This document shows, piece by piece, positions 8,695-17,917 of a stretch of 64,000 bases of DNA (its first letter is position 1; the number at the start of each line of letters is the position of its first letter). The stretch spans positions 1 to 64,000 of the forward strand of contig NZ_AEUD01000016.1 in NCBI RefSeq assembly GCF_000192435.1, given 5' to 3'. The notes under the pieces were generated by a model. It was not told the DNA's origin, did not search any database, and saw only the letters and a list, made by a program, of their open reading frames with translations. A program made the translations under genes and the position numbers. This DNA comes from Gordonia neofelifaecis NRRL B-59395 (GTDB lineage Bacteria; Actinomycetota; Actinomycetes; Mycobacteriales; Mycobacteriaceae).

Positions 8695-9678
8695 CTAAGC
8701 GCCGTCGAGCGTCCACTCCGCGGAACCGGGTCCGACCGCGAACTTGGCTCGCATCAGCCCGCCGACCTCGGCCATCGCCAGTCGTGCCCGCGACTGCGTG
8801 CGGGTGTGGGCGATGAAGCCGTGGAAGACGCCCGGGTATCGCAGCAGGGCCGTCTGCACCCCGGCGGCCCGCAACCGCTCGCCGAACTTCTCCGAGCCGT
8901 CACGGGTCGGATCGTGCGAGGCCGTCACCACGATCGCCGGCGGCAGCCCCGACAGATCCTCCGCCAACGACGGCACCCCGTACGGATGATCGGTCGACGG
9001 ATCGTCGCCCAGGTACAAGCCCTTGGTCCAGGCGAAGTCGCCCGCGGTGATGATCGGCCCGTCGGCGAACTCGCGGATCGAGTCGTGATCGTCGTCGCGC
9101 CCCATGCCGGCGTAGATGTGCAGTTGGAAGGCGATCGCCGCGCCGCCCTCGTCGCGCGTCCGCAGCGCGGTCCCGGCGGCCAATGCGGCGCCCGCACTGT
9201 CGCCGCCGATCGCGACCCGTCGCGCATCGATGCCCAGCGTGGCCGCGTTCTCCACGGTCCACTGCATCGCGAAGTACGCCTCGTCGCTGGCGACGGGATA
9301 CCGATGCTCGGGCGCCAGCCGGTAGTCGACGGAGACCACCACCGCCGACGACGCCTCCGCGAGCAGTCGGGCCATTCGATCGAAGGTCTCGATGCTGCCG
9401 ATCACCATCCCGCCACCGTGCAGATACACCAGAGCGGGCAGCGCCGGTTCGTCGAGGGGACGATAGATCCGCAGTCGCAGCCGACCGTGCGGCCCGTCGA
9501 CCGTCCGATCGTCGACGCTGTGCATCTCGGGGCCGCGCGCCTGCGGCAGTGCCTCGAACGCGGCCCGGGCCGCCTCGACTCCTGCCACGTGCATCGGCAC
9601 CATCTTGCGGTCGCCCAGGTACGCCGCCACGTCCGCATCGAGTCCCGGCCAGGCGGGAGCGGTCTGCTGATCCGTCAT
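8695..9678 (-). CDS. Alpha/beta hydrolase, hormone-sensitive-lipase type
   Basis: A 327-residue esterase of the HSL group. HGGGM forms the oxyanion-hole motif, GDSAGAAL carries the nucleophile, DPTRDGSE supplies an aspartate and GVFHGF the histidine. No signal peptide, so probably cytoplasmic. The start chosen is the ATG at 9678, which overlaps the stop of the upstream SDR by four bases (ATGA). The pair is divergent from the Baeyer-Villiger-type monooxygenase. Together they suggest alcohol to ketone to ester to acid plus alcohol, but the substrate is unknown. Confidence 0.85.
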   Translation of the reverse strand: MTDQQTAPAWPGLDADVAAYLGDRKMVPMHVAGVEAARAAFEALPQARGPEMHSVDDRTVDGPHGRLRLRIYRPLDEPALPALVYLHGGGMVIGSIETFDRMARLLAEASSAVVVSVDYRLAPEHRYPVASDEAYFAMQWTVENAATLGIDARRVAIGGDSAGAALAAGTALRTRDEGGAAIAFQLHIYAGMGRDDDHDSIREFADGPIITAGDFAWTKGLYLGDDPSTDHPYGVPSLAEDLSGLPPAIVVTASHDPTRDGSEKFGERLRAAGVQTALLRYPGVFHGFIAHTRTQSRARLAMAEVGGLMRAKFAVGPGSAEWTLDGA

Positions 9679-10607
9679 GCCGTCACCTTCGCCGCCGTGT
9701 CGGGACTGACCCGGACGGCGTCCCAGTCCGCTCGCGTGTCGGGGCTCATCCGGCCGACGAAATAGTCGAGTTGCTCCCACATGGAGTGGTGCACCGTCAG
9801 CTCCGAGTCATCGAGCACCTGCTCGATCAGAGCGGGCCACGCCTCGGGCGTCGGGGCCGCGGCGAGCGCGCCCGCGGACTCGGCCAGGACCACCCGCGTC
9901 ACCAGTCCGCCGCCGACGGCGAAGCACTCACCGGTCACGTCGGTCGCGGCGTGCAGCAGGTACGCCGCGAACGCGGCGACCGCCTCGGGCGGGAAGTGCT
10001 TCTGCAGGAACTCCCCGAACCCGGGCTGCTCGATTCCGGCCGTGGACCGCGTCCAGGCGGCGGGCAGGATCGCATTCGAGCGGATGCCGTCGGCGCGGCC
10101 GAGGATCGCCTGAGTGCGAGTCAACGACTGGATCGCGCCCTTCGCCGCCGCGTATCCGGGCATCGCCGGCGCCGCGAAACTGCCGTTGGACGAGATGTTC
10201 AGGATCCGCCCGCCGGTCGCCGCGAGATGCGGCCAGGCCGCCTCGGCGATGCGATGCGCCCCGCGCAGGTGCACGTCGACCAGGGTGTCGAACGAGCCGC
10301 CGGCACCCGCGTTGTTGACGACCACGTCCAGCCGGCCGAACTCGTCGACAGCGGCGGCCACGATCGAATCGGCCTCGGTCACCACGTCGCCGGTGACACC
10401 GATGACCGTCGCACCCTCGTCGCGCAGGATGCGGACCGCTTCGACGGTCCCGGGCTCGTTGGCCGCTCCCGTCCAGTCCCGACCGAGGTCGTTGACGACG
10501 ATCGCGCACCCGCGCTCGGCGAGCCGTCGCGCATACGCCAATCCCAATCCGAACGTCGACACCCCGGTGACCAGCGCCACCTGACCGTCGAACCGCAGCT
10601 CATCCAT
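9675..10607 (-). CDS. Short-chain dehydrogenase, HSD17B4-like
   Basis: A 310-residue SDR. VTGVSTFGLGLAYA is the cofactor loop, VNNAGAGG the NNAG motif, NISSNGS the catalytic serine and GYAAAKGA the Y-x3-K pair. The long C-terminal tail resembles the SDR domain of multifunctional peroxisomal (HSD17B4-like) enzymes that act on hydroxyacyl or hydroxysteroid substrates. The ATG at 10607 is chosen because the family N-terminus (MDELRFDGQVALVTG) begins there; the in-frame extension upstream is non-homologous. Coupled by overlap to the esterase gene. Confidence 0.82.
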   Translation of the reverse strand: MDELRFDGQVALVTGVSTFGLGLAYARRLAERGCAIVVNDLGRDWTGAANEPGTVEAVRILRDEGATVIGVTGDVVTEADSIVAAAVDEFGRLDVVVNNAGAGGSFDTLVDVHLRGAHRIAEAAWPHLAATGGRILNISSNGSFAAPAMPGYAAAKGAIQSLTRTQAILGRADGIRSNAILPAAWTRSTAGIEQPGFGEFLQKHFPPEAVAAFAAYLLHAATDVTGECFAVGGGLVTRVVLAESAGALAAAPTPEAWPALIEQVLDDSELTVHHSMWEQLDYFVGRMSPDTRADWDAVRVSPDTAAKVTA

Positions 10608-10716
10608 TCGACGACAATCCTCTCGTCTGCCGGGCACGCGCCGACTGCGCGGCCCCGTCGCCACGGAACCTAACCGATTCGCCGACCACGTCGTGGACTT
10701 TTCAGGTAAAAACCAG

Positions 10717-10730
10717 ACTGATAGTTCAGT
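10717..10730. promoter_or_regulatory. Palindrome in the monooxygenase promoter
   Basis: ACTGA-TAGT-TCAGT in an AT-rich stretch 46-59 bases upstream of the monooxygenase ATG and about 110 bases from the divergent SDR. A dyad of this kind between divergent genes suits a TetR-type operator; the nearby TetR at 8073 is a candidate. A TAATCT hexamer nearby could be a -10 element. Confidence 0.4.
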
Positions 10731-10775
10731 TTTTGTAATCTGGCTCCACCTGCACCTCCCCGACAAGGATTCGAG

Positions 10776-12683
10776 ATGGCTTTCGACACCGTCCCCGGCG
10801 CCGCTCCGGCTGCCGAAGCACTGCGCACACACCTGCAGTCCGCCGATCCGGCCGTACTGCTCGCCGTGCTCGCCCAGCTGACCGGCAGCGCCGATCCACT
10901 CGACCGCTACGGCGACGCAGTCACGCACGTGCCTGCCGCGCCCGAGATGGCCGGCGTCACCGACGCGACGACCGCCGCCGCGATCATCGATGACCTGCTC
11001 GACGCCCTGGACGCCGCGGACGACCTGCCGACCGAGTGCGATACCGCCCTCTTCGCCCGGCTCGCACCGCTGGCCCTCGGCGTTCCCGTCGGCGAGGAGT
11101 TCCTCCCGATGCTCTCCGAACAGGGCGGGTTCCACCGGGCCCGCCCGGTGGTGTCGCGGGCGGAACCACTGCCCGAGACGCTGAGTCTGGCGATCATCGG
11201 CGGCGGACTCGCCGGGATCGCCGCGGCCATCGCCGCAACACACGAGGGTCTCGACTACGAGCTCTTCGAGCGAGGCGACCGACTCGGCGGCACCTGGGCC
11301 ACGCAGACGTATCCGGGCGTCGGCGTCGACACGCCGTCGTCGTACTACTCACTCTCCTCCGAACTCAACCCCGACTGGTCGAGTTACTACCCCAAGGGCG
11401 GCGAGTACCACGACTATCTGCTGGCGCTCGGCCGCAAGTACGCCATCGGCGACCACACCCGATTCGGCACCGAGGTGACATCACTGACCTGGGACGACGA
11501 CGCCGCACTCTGGACCGTGGGCTTCGTTGACCACAACGGGAACACCGGAACGGCGCGCGCCACCGTCGTGATGACCGCGCTCGGCTATCTCAATCGCGCC
11601 AAGTTCCCGGACGTGCCCGGGCGCGACGACTTCGCCGGCCTGAGCATTCACTCGGGCGACTGGGATCCGTCCATCGATCTGGCCGGCAAGCGTGTGGCGG
11701 TGATCGGCGCGGGCTGCACCGCGGCGCAGCTCGTGGACTCGCTCGCCCCCGAGGTGGCGCATCTGACGCAGTTCCAGCGACAGCCGCACTGGGTGGCGCC
11801 GCGGAAGCGGGAGTCCGACGACGTGCCCGACTATCAGCGCATCCTGTGCCGCGAGCTCCCCTACTACGCGAACTGGCTGCGGCTGAAAGCGTTCTGGGGC
11901 TCTGCCGACAGCGCCTATCCGGTGGTGATCGTCGACCCGGACTGGGCGGCTTCGCACCTGTCGATCTCCCCCGCCAACGACTTCCTGCTCCGCGACTGCC
12001 TGGCCTACATCGACCGAACCTTCGGAGCGGGCTCGGCGCTGGCCGACGCCGTCACGCCCGACTTCGCGCCGTTCGGCAAGCGCATCATCCGCGACCCCGG
12101 CGGCTACTATCCCGCGCTCACTCGCGACCACGTGGACCTGGTGGCCGGCGAACCCGCCGAGGTGGTGCCCGAGGGCATCGTCACCGCCGACGGGACCCTC
12201 GTCGAACTCGACGCGATCGTCTATGCGACGGGATACCACCTCGACTTCCTCTCGACTCTGGACATCCACGGCCGCGACGGCCGGACCCTCAACGACGAGT
12301 GGTCGGGGAATCCGCGCGCCTACCGGGGCGGCACCGTCCCGGGCTTCCCCAATCTCTTCATCACCTCCGCGCCCAACGCCAATCCGAGTCACGGTGCGGG
12401 CAACAACTTCGGCATCGAGGTCGCCGTCCACTACCTGATCGAATGCCTGCACCTGATGAAGGTGCACGGAGCGCGGAGCATCGAGGTGACACCGCAGGCG
12501 TACGACGACTACGTCGCGCAGATCGACCGGTCGATGGAGGACACCGTGTGGCGGCACACCCCCACCGCGCACACCTATTACCGGAACGAGACCGGCCGGG
12601 TCGTCGTCGCATGTCCGTGGCGGCTGGTGGACGTGTGGCACCAGCACCGGACCCCGGACGTCGCTCATTTCATCCTCCGGTGA
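10776..12683 (+). CDS. Flavin-containing Baeyer-Villiger-type monooxygenase
   Basis: A 635-residue flavoprotein of the class B monooxygenase group. After an N-terminal extension of about 135 residues, the FAD Rossmann motif IIGGGLAGIA is at residues 141-150. The BVMO fingerprint variant FAGLSIHSGDWD is near 286-297, and the NADPH site VIGAGCTAAQ near 308-317. The family inserts oxygen next to a ketone, giving an ester or lactone. An AAGGA ribosome site precedes the ATG. It is divergent from an SDR-esterase pair that could supply the ketone and hydrolyse the ester. The long N-terminal extension is seen in some actinobacterial BVMOs; substrate unknown. Confidence 0.85.
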   Translation: MAFDTVPGAAPAAEALRTHLQSADPAVLLAVLAQLTGSADPLDRYGDAVTHVPAAPEMAGVTDATTAAAIIDDLLDALDAADDLPTECDTALFARLAPLALGVPVGEEFLPMLSEQGGFHRARPVVSRAEPLPETLSLAIIGGGLAGIAAAIAATHEGLDYELFERGDRLGGTWATQTYPGVGVDTPSSYYSLSSELNPDWSSYYPKGGEYHDYLLALGRKYAIGDHTRFGTEVTSLTWDDDAALWTVGFVDHNGNTGTARATVVMTALGYLNRAKFPDVPGRDDFAGLSIHSGDWDPSIDLAGKRVAVIGAGCTAAQLVDSLAPEVAHLTQFQRQPHWVAPRKRESDDVPDYQRILCRELPYYANWLRLKAFWGSADSAYPVVIVDPDWAASHLSISPANDFLLRDCLAYIDRTFGAGSALADAVTPDFAPFGKRIIRDPGGYYPALTRDHVDLVAGEPAEVVPEGIVTADGTLVELDAIVYATGYHLDFLSTLDIHGRDGRTLNDEWSGNPRAYRGGTVPGFPNLFITSAPNANPSHGAGNNFGIEVAVHYLIECLHLMKVHGARSIEVTPQAYDDYVAQIDRSMEDTVWRHTPTAHTYYRNETGRVVVACPWRLVDVWHQHRTPDVAHFILR

Positions 12684-12725
12684 CTGCCGCGGCAAAGCAC
12701 CGACGCCCGTGTCCGAACCGGCTCG

Positions 12726-12731
12726 TACACT
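12726..12731 (+). promoter_or_regulatory. -10 box for a leaderless ygfZ-like transcript
   Basis: TACACT followed by seven bases and then the ATG at 12739. No ribosome site is present, so transcription and translation probably start together. Confidence 0.55.
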
Positions 12732-12738
12732 CGATGAC

Positions 12739-13911
12739 ATGACCGCCGAGTCGCCGATCCTGCTCGCCCACCCCACCGCCGTCGCCACGCCTGAAGGCGA
12801 CCCGAGCCCGGGAGTCGCCTGGCACTACGGCGACCCGCTCGGGGAACAACGCAGCGCCACGACGCGAGCCGCGATCGTCGACCGGTCCGACCGTGCGGTG
12901 ATCGAGCTGTCGGGCCCCGAGCGACTGACGTGGCTGCACACCATCTCGTCGCAGCACCTCACCCATCTCGCCGACCGGCGCAGCGCAGAGAACCTGTCTC
13001 TCGACGGCAACGGGCGGATCGAGGACCACTTCGTCCTCACCGACATCGACGAGACCACCTGGATCGACACGGAGGCCTCCCGCGGGCAGTCGCTCGCCGA
13101 CTTCCTGACGAAGATGGTGTTCTGGGCGAAGGTCACCCCGACCGCTCGCCCCGACATGGCCGTGCTGACCCTGCTCGGCCCCGACGCGCTGACCGGACCG
13201 ATCGCCGAGATCATCGCACTGCCGTCCGATGCGATGCCGTACCAGGCGGGGGACCTTCCGGAACTGCGCCACGACGACGAGCCCCTCGGCTTCTGGCGCG
13301 TGATGCCCGGCATCGGCGAGCACGGCGCGACGCCCGTCGTCGACCTCGTCGTCCCTGAACCGGATCTCCGCGAATGGTGGCGACTGCTGACCGACGCCGG
13401 CGCCGCACCGGCGGGCATGTGGGCCTACGAGGCGCTGCGCGTCAACGCGCTCCGGCCACGCCTGCACCTCGACACCGACGAGCGGACCATCCCTCACGAG
13501 GTGGACTGGATCGGCGGGCCCGACGAAGGCGGCGCGGTGCACCTCGACAAGGGCTGCTACCGCGGGCAGGAGACCGTCGCGCGCGTCGCGAACCTCGGCC
13601 GACCACCGCGACGGCTCGTCCTCCTCCACCTCGACGGCAGCTCGGCCTACCGTCCGATCACCGGAGTCGCGGTCACCGCGGGCGGTCGTACCGTCGGCCG
13701 GGTCGGCACCGTGATCGATCACTTCGAGAACGGACCCATCGCGCTCGCCCTGGTGAAGCGAAACGTGCCGGTCGACGCCGAACTCGTGGTCGGGGACGCC
13801 GACTCGCCCGACACCTCGGCCACCGCCCGCATCGACGCCGACCTGTACACCTCGGACGATCAGGTGCCACCGGGGCGCGCCGCCGTCGATCGTCTGCGCG
13901 GACGCGGCTGA
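12739..13911 (+). CDS. ygfZ: YgfZ/GcvT-like folate-binding protein
   Basis: A 390-residue protein of the YgfZ/COG0354 family, which binds tetrahydrofolate and helps maintain certain Fe-S enzymes. The signature K-G-C-Y-x-G-Q-E is present as DKGCYRGQE near residue 271, including the conserved cysteine. The start at ATG 12739 is chosen because TACACT lies seven bases upstream, a leaderless pattern; an in-frame GTG at 12709 would add ten residues. The counterpart Rv0811c in M. tuberculosis likewise lies beside DUF3073 and purM. Confidence 0.85.
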   Translation: MTAESPILLAHPTAVATPEGDPSPGVAWHYGDPLGEQRSATTRAAIVDRSDRAVIELSGPERLTWLHTISSQHLTHLADRRSAENLSLDGNGRIEDHFVLTDIDETTWIDTEASRGQSLADFLTKMVFWAKVTPTARPDMAVLTLLGPDALTGPIAEIIALPSDAMPYQAGDLPELRHDDEPLGFWRVMPGIGEHGATPVVDLVVPEPDLREWWRLLTDAGAAPAGMWAYEALRVNALRPRLHLDTDERTIPHEVDWIGGPDEGGAVHLDKGCYRGQETVARVANLGRPPRRLVLLHLDGSSAYRPITGVAVTAGGRTVGRVGTVIDHFENGPIALALVKRNVPVDAELVVGDADSPDTSATARIDADLYTSDDQVPPGRAAVDRLRGRG

Positions 13912-14084
13912 GCGACACCCGAGCCGCCACGGAAGCACCTGGTAGAAGAGTTTTCCATTTCGGACGGTCAGGCGATGAGACTTAATCGGGACTGCGCGCT
14001 AGACTGTCAGTACGAAAACTATTAACGAATAGAACGGGGCCGCCACGACGTTGGCCGCCCCGTCACTGTGCGAGGGGGTCCCAC

Positions 14085-14267
14085 ATGGGCCGCGGCCGGG
14101 CAAAGGCAAAGCAGACGAAGGTTGCTCGTCAGCTGAAGTACTCCGCTCCGAGTACTGACTTCGACAGTCTCCAGCGTGAACTCTCTGGTGGCAGCGACGA
14201 GTCGTCACACGACTCGTGGTCGGACGAAAAGAGCTGGAACAGTGAAGAGGAGTGGCGACACGCCTGA
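14085..14267 (+). CDS. DUF3073 small conserved protein
   Basis: A 60-residue basic-then-acidic protein. It begins MGRGRAKAKQTKVARQLKY and ends in a serine/acidic/tryptophan-rich tail. This matches DUF3073, found throughout Actinobacteria next to purM; function is unknown. A GAGGGGG ribosome site lies just upstream. A promoter-like TAGACT is present near 14001 and a strong terminator follows at 14346-14375, so the gene is monocistronic. Confidence 0.9.
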   Translation: MGRGRAKAKQTKVARQLKYSAPSTDFDSLQRELSGGSDESSHDSWSDEKSWNSEEEWRHA

Positions 14268-14345
14268 CGGCGCTGTCGCACACGCCCGCTCGTACAGGCG
14301 ATCAGCCCAGGCGCTCGCGCCGAGAATGATGCCTGACATACGTAA

Positions 14346-14375
14346 GAACCCCGCGTCCTAGCCGACGCGGGGTTC
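14346..14375 (+). terminator. Terminator after the DUF3073 gene
   Basis: A 12-bp perfect stem (14346-14357 with 14364-14375) and a 6-base loop, followed by CTCGTGTT. It lies 78 bases after the DUF3073 stop. The stretch 14268-14580 holds only this and two further hairpins. Confidence 0.8.
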
Positions 14376-14450
14376 TCGTGTTGCTCCCGCGCAGTTCGCA
14401 GCCGAGTGCGCACGGTCCGCTCGACCAACCCGGGAAGGGACTCCAGGACT

Positions 14451-14495
14451 AAGGCTGTCGTTCGGTGTCACCAGGATGCACCAAACGACAGCCTT
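14451..14495. terminator. Imperfect hairpin between DUF3073 and purM
   Basis: Outer arms 14451-14462 and 14484-14495 are exact complements, with an inner GGTG/CACC pair. It lies midway between convergent genes and is likely a second bidirectional terminator. Confidence 0.6.
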
Positions 14496-14520
14496 GATCT
14501 ATTTCCGCCGGAGGCTGGAA

Positions 14521-14567
14521 CGAGCCGAACCCGGACCGGTGAGATGCACCTGCCCGGGTTCGGCTCG
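14521..14567 (-). terminator. Terminator after purM
   Basis: A 14-bp perfect stem, 14521-14534 with 14554-14567, starting 13 bases beyond the purM stop on the minus strand. It is the likely end of the purF-purM transcript. Confidence 0.75.
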
Positions 14568-14580
14568 AAGGTCTATGCGC

Positions 14581-15666
14581 TCAGAAGCGCGGGTGATCTC
14601 CGACCAGGGTCGCGGCGCTGGGAGCGCCCGGCTCGCCGCGCTTGATGGTGCCGAGCACCCAGTTGTCGACGTGCCGCGCGGTGAGGATCGCCTGTGCGCG
14701 GTCGGTGTCCTCGGGTGCGACGATCGCGACCATGCCGACGCCCATGTTGAAGGTGCGCTCCATCTCGACGCGCTCCACGCGGCCGCGCTGCGCGATCAGC
14801 GAGAAGATCGGCGCCGGCGTCCAGGTGTTGCGTTCCAGTTCGGCCGACAGTCCCTTGGGGAGCACGCGCGACAGGTTGTCGGCCAGACCGCCACCGGTCA
14901 CGTGCGCGAACGTCCGGACATCGCTCTCCGCGGCGAGCGCGAGGCAGTCCTTCGCGTAGATGCGCGTCGGCTCGAGCAGCTCCTCACCGAGGCTGCGGCC
15001 GAACTCCTCCACGTGACCCGACAGATCCATGTGGCCCCAGTCGAGCAGCACCTTGCGGGCCAGCGAGTAGCCGTTCGAGTGCAGGCCCGACGAGCCCATC
15101 GCGATGACGACGTCTCCGGCGCGCACCCGATCGGGTCCGAGAATCGAGTCCGCCTCGACGACGCCGACACCGGTCGCCGAGATGTCGTAGTGACCGTCCT
15201 CCATCACACCGGGGTGCTCGGCGGTCTCGCCGCCCAGCAGCGCGCAGCCGGCGTCCACACAGCCGTCGGCGATGCCCTTGACGATGTCTGCCACCATCTC
15301 CGGGATCACCTTGCCGATGGCGATGTAGTCCTGCAGGAAGAGTGGCTCGGCGCCGCACACCACGAGATCGTCGACCACCATGGCGACGAGGTCCCGGCCG
15401 ACGGTGTCGTGCTTGTCCATCGCCTGCGCGATCACCAGCTTGGTGCCGACGCCGTCGCTCGAGGACGCCAGGACCGGCTCGCGGTAGTCGCCCTTGAGGG
15501 AGAACAGTCCGGCGAAACCGCCGAGCCCGCCGAGAACCTCCGGACGGGTCGCGCGCTTCGCATGCGGTGCGAAGAGCTCGACGGCACGTTCACCGGCATC
15601 GATGTCCACGCCCGCTGCCGCATAGGATGCGCCGGTCGTCGGCTTGTCGACAGACCCGTCGGTCAT
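14581..15666 (-). CDS. purM: Phosphoribosylformylglycinamidine cyclo-ligase
   Basis: A 361-residue AIR synthetase: ATP-dependent cyclisation of FGAM to 5-aminoimidazole ribonucleotide, step 5 of purine synthesis. Family features are TGASYAAAGVDIDAGERAV, SSDGVGTKL, DLVVCGAEPLFLQDY, GGETAEHPGV, GLHSNGYSLAR, HVTGGGL and FNMGVGM. The ATG at 15666 has a CAGGAG site about ten bases upstream; an in-frame upstream start at 15726 gives no homologous sequence. It lies 114 bases downstream of purF, same strand, probably in one operon. Confidence 0.96.
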   Translation of the reverse strand: MTDGSVDKPTTGASYAAAGVDIDAGERAVELFAPHAKRATRPEVLGGLGGFAGLFSLKGDYREPVLASSSDGVGTKLVIAQAMDKHDTVGRDLVAMVVDDLVVCGAEPLFLQDYIAIGKVIPEMVADIVKGIADGCVDAGCALLGGETAEHPGVMEDGHYDISATGVGVVEADSILGPDRVRAGDVVIAMGSSGLHSNGYSLARKVLLDWGHMDLSGHVEEFGRSLGEELLEPTRIYAKDCLALAAESDVRTFAHVTGGGLADNLSRVLPKGLSAELERNTWTPAPIFSLIAQRGRVERVEMERTFNMGVGMVAIVAPEDTDRAQAILTARHVDNWVLGTIKRGEPGAPSAATLVGDHPRF

Positions 15667-15780
15667 ATTCTTGATTCTCCTGAAATTGGACAGCTGAAGG
15701 TCAGCCGTTCGGGCGGTGGGACGCACTCACGGTACCTGAGTGCGGGGTGGATCCGGGCACGCTACGCGACGGGAAAGGGA

Positions 15781-17376
15781 CTAAGGACGCATCACGGCGC
15801 TGACGTTGTCGTTGGCCGCCGTCAACGGATCAGTGCCGGTCACCGACCCCTTGAGCATGCTCTCAAGAACGGCCTTGCCCATCGTCGTCTCCTCGGGGAG
15901 ATCGATCGGGTACTTCCCGTCGAAGCAGGCGGCGCACAGGTTCGCGCGCGGCTGCTCGGTCGCGTTGATCATCTCGTCGACGCTGATGTAGCCGAGCGAA
16001 TCGGCGTCGATGGCCTGACGCACGCTCTCCACCATCGCCTCGGCCGAGTCCGACCCGTTCGCGATCAGTTCGGCGGGCGACGCGAAGTCGATGCCGTAGA
16101 AGCACGGCCACTTCACCGGCGCTGAGGCGATCCGCACGTGGACCTCGGCGGCGCCGGCCTCGCGGAGCATCCGGATCAGCGCGCGCTGGGTGTTGCCGCG
16201 CACGATCGAGTCGTCGACCACCACCAGCCGCTTGCCGCGGATCACCTCGCGGAGCGGGTTCAGCTTCAGCCGGATGCCGAGCTGACGAATGGTCTGCGAG
16301 GGCTGAATGAAGGTGCGGCCGACGTAGGCGTTCTTCATCAGACCCTGCCCGTAGGGGATGCCCGACTCCTGGGCGTAGCCGACCGCCGCGGGTGTGCCGG
16401 ACTCCGGAACCGGAATCACCAGGTCACCTTCGGCAGGCTGCTCGCGGGCCAGCCTGCGGCCGATCTCCACGCGCGTCGAGTGCACCGAACGACCGTGGAT
16501 CACGCTGTCGGGACGAGCCAGGTAGACGTATTCGAACACGCAACCCGCCGGCGTCGGCTCGGCGAACCGTTGACTGCGAACGCCGTCGGCGTCGATGGCG
16601 AGAAGCTCGCCGGGCTCGATGTCGCGGACGAACGAGGCGCCGACGATGTCGAACGCCGCCGTCTCGGACGCGACCACCCAGCCGCGGTCCAGTCGCCCGA
16701 GCGAGAGCGGCCGGACCCCGTGCGGGTCACGGGCGGCGTACAGCGTGTTCTCGTCCTGGAACGTGAGACAGAACGCTCCCTTGACGGTCGGCAGCAGATC
16801 CATCGCCGACTGCTCGAGCGTCTTGTCCGCGGCGCCGTGCGCCAGCAGCGCACCGAGGATGTCCGAGTCGGAGGTCGCAGCACCGTGCGCGCCGTTCCCG
16901 TAGATACCGAGGGCACGCGCGCGGTCGGCCAGCTCGGCGGTGTTCACCAGATTGCCGTTGTGACCGAGTGCCACACCGCTGCCCGCCGCGGTGTTGCGGA
17001 AGATCGGCTGGGAGTTCTCCCAGGTGGTGGAACCGGTGGTCGAGTAGCGGCAGTGGCCGACGGCGACATGCCCCACCATCGAGGCGAGGGTCTGCTCGTC
17101 GAACACCTGGCTGACCAGGCCCAAGTCCTTGAACACCAGCACCTGGGATCCGTCGCCGACGGAGATGCCCGCGGCTTCCTGCCCGCGATGCTGCAGCGCG
17201 TAGAGGCCGTAATAGGTCAGCTTCGAGACTTCTTCGCCCGGCGCCCAGACACCGAACACACCGCACTCTTCGCGGGGCTCGTTCTCGGGTTGATCCGCAT
17301 CGGGAATCGGGTGCGACGATCCGCCACATCCGGTCTGATTGAGCAGGTTCGGCGAGTGAATCGACATCTCGGTCAC
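15781..17376 (-). CDS. purF: Amidophosphoribosyltransferase
   Basis: A 531-residue Ntn-type glutamine amidotransferase fused to a phosphoribosyltransferase; first committed step of purine synthesis (PRPP plus glutamine to phosphoribosylamine). A propeptide of about 37 residues precedes the catalytic cysteine (EECGVFGVWAPGEE). The PRPP-binding loop RLVVVDDSIVRGNT is present, and later cysteines (including CFDGKYPIDLP near the C-terminus) suit the Fe-S form. GTG 17376 is favoured over ATG 17367 because GGAG lies eight bases upstream of GTG. Upstream is the sterol-carrier-like gene, downstream purM. Confidence 0.95.
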   Translation of the reverse strand: MTEMSIHSPNLLNQTGCGGSSHPIPDADQPENEPREECGVFGVWAPGEEVSKLTYYGLYALQHRGQEAAGISVGDGSQVLVFKDLGLVSQVFDEQTLASMVGHVAVGHCRYSTTGSTTWENSQPIFRNTAAGSGVALGHNGNLVNTAELADRARALGIYGNGAHGAATSDSDILGALLAHGAADKTLEQSAMDLLPTVKGAFCLTFQDENTLYAARDPHGVRPLSLGRLDRGWVVASETAAFDIVGASFVRDIEPGELLAIDADGVRSQRFAEPTPAGCVFEYVYLARPDSVIHGRSVHSTRVEIGRRLAREQPAEGDLVIPVPESGTPAAVGYAQESGIPYGQGLMKNAYVGRTFIQPSQTIRQLGIRLKLNPLREVIRGKRLVVVDDSIVRGNTQRALIRMLREAGAAEVHVRIASAPVKWPCFYGIDFASPAELIANGSDSAEAMVESVRQAIDADSLGYISVDEMINATEQPRANLCAACFDGKYPIDLPEETTMGKAVLESMLKGSVTGTDPLTAANDNVSAVMRP

Positions 17377-17479
17377 GTAAGACGCTCCGGTTTCATGGGC
17401 TCGGCGGGCGTTACCGTTACCACAGTCTACGGCTTCGCTCGGGACAACTCGAAATCCATCGCGGCCGAAGCCGCGCAGG

Positions 17480-17872
17480 TCACATGCTCAGCGGCACCAC
17501 CGGCAGCAGGCCCGCGACGTCGCCCGCCCGGTGACCGGACACACTGACCCGGTGCGCCGACAGCGCCTCATCGAAGTCGAGCAGGCCGGTCGCCAGCAGC
17601 AGCCAGTCGCGCGGCGCCAGCTCGACGACGTTCGGCGGTGTGCCGCGAGTGTGCCGCACCCCCTCGATGCACTGCACCGCGACGAACGGCGGCACCCGCA
17701 GCTCCACCGAGTTCCCCGGTGCGTCCTGCGCGACTGTCCTCGCCGTCAGCCGGACGGCCGCCGCGAGCGCCGCCCGCCCCGGCGTCGGTGCGGTGTCGTC
17801 GCGCAGCCAGTCGGCGACGGCCAGCACGGCCGCCCGCGTCTGCGCCGGATCAGCTTTGTCTCGTGGTGCCAC
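17480..17872 (-). CDS. Sterol-carrier-like protein
   Basis: A 130-residue protein with an N-terminal helical part and a C-terminal SCP2-like alpha/beta fold (VELRVPPFVAVQCIEG, then the TPPNVVELAPRDWLLLATG segment). The position between a PHP gene and purF matches Rv0807 and homologues, annotated as sterol carrier family. Ligand and function are unknown. Starts with GTG at 17872 without a clear ribosome site. It lies 103 bases upstream of purF and could be cotranscribed. Confidence 0.75.
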   Translation of the reverse strand: MAPRDKADPAQTRAAVLAVADWLRDDTAPTPGRAALAAAVRLTARTVAQDAPGNSVELRVPPFVAVQCIEGVRHTRGTPPNVVELAPRDWLLLATGLLDFDEALSAHRVSVSGHRAGDVAGLLPVVPLSM

Positions 17873-17917
17873 GGAGGGGACAACGTCACCGGACCGGTCA
17901 CCATTCCCCGCCCGGAC

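Noticed and set aside
9679..9780. Upstream in-frame start for the HSL esterase.
   Set aside because: The extra 34 residues are shadow sequence of the SDR gene; ATG 9678 overlaps its stop in the usual coupled fashion.
14406..14645. A 79-codon frame in the DUF3073-purM gap.
   Set aside because: It runs through two terminator hairpins and into purM antisense; no ribosome site or family.
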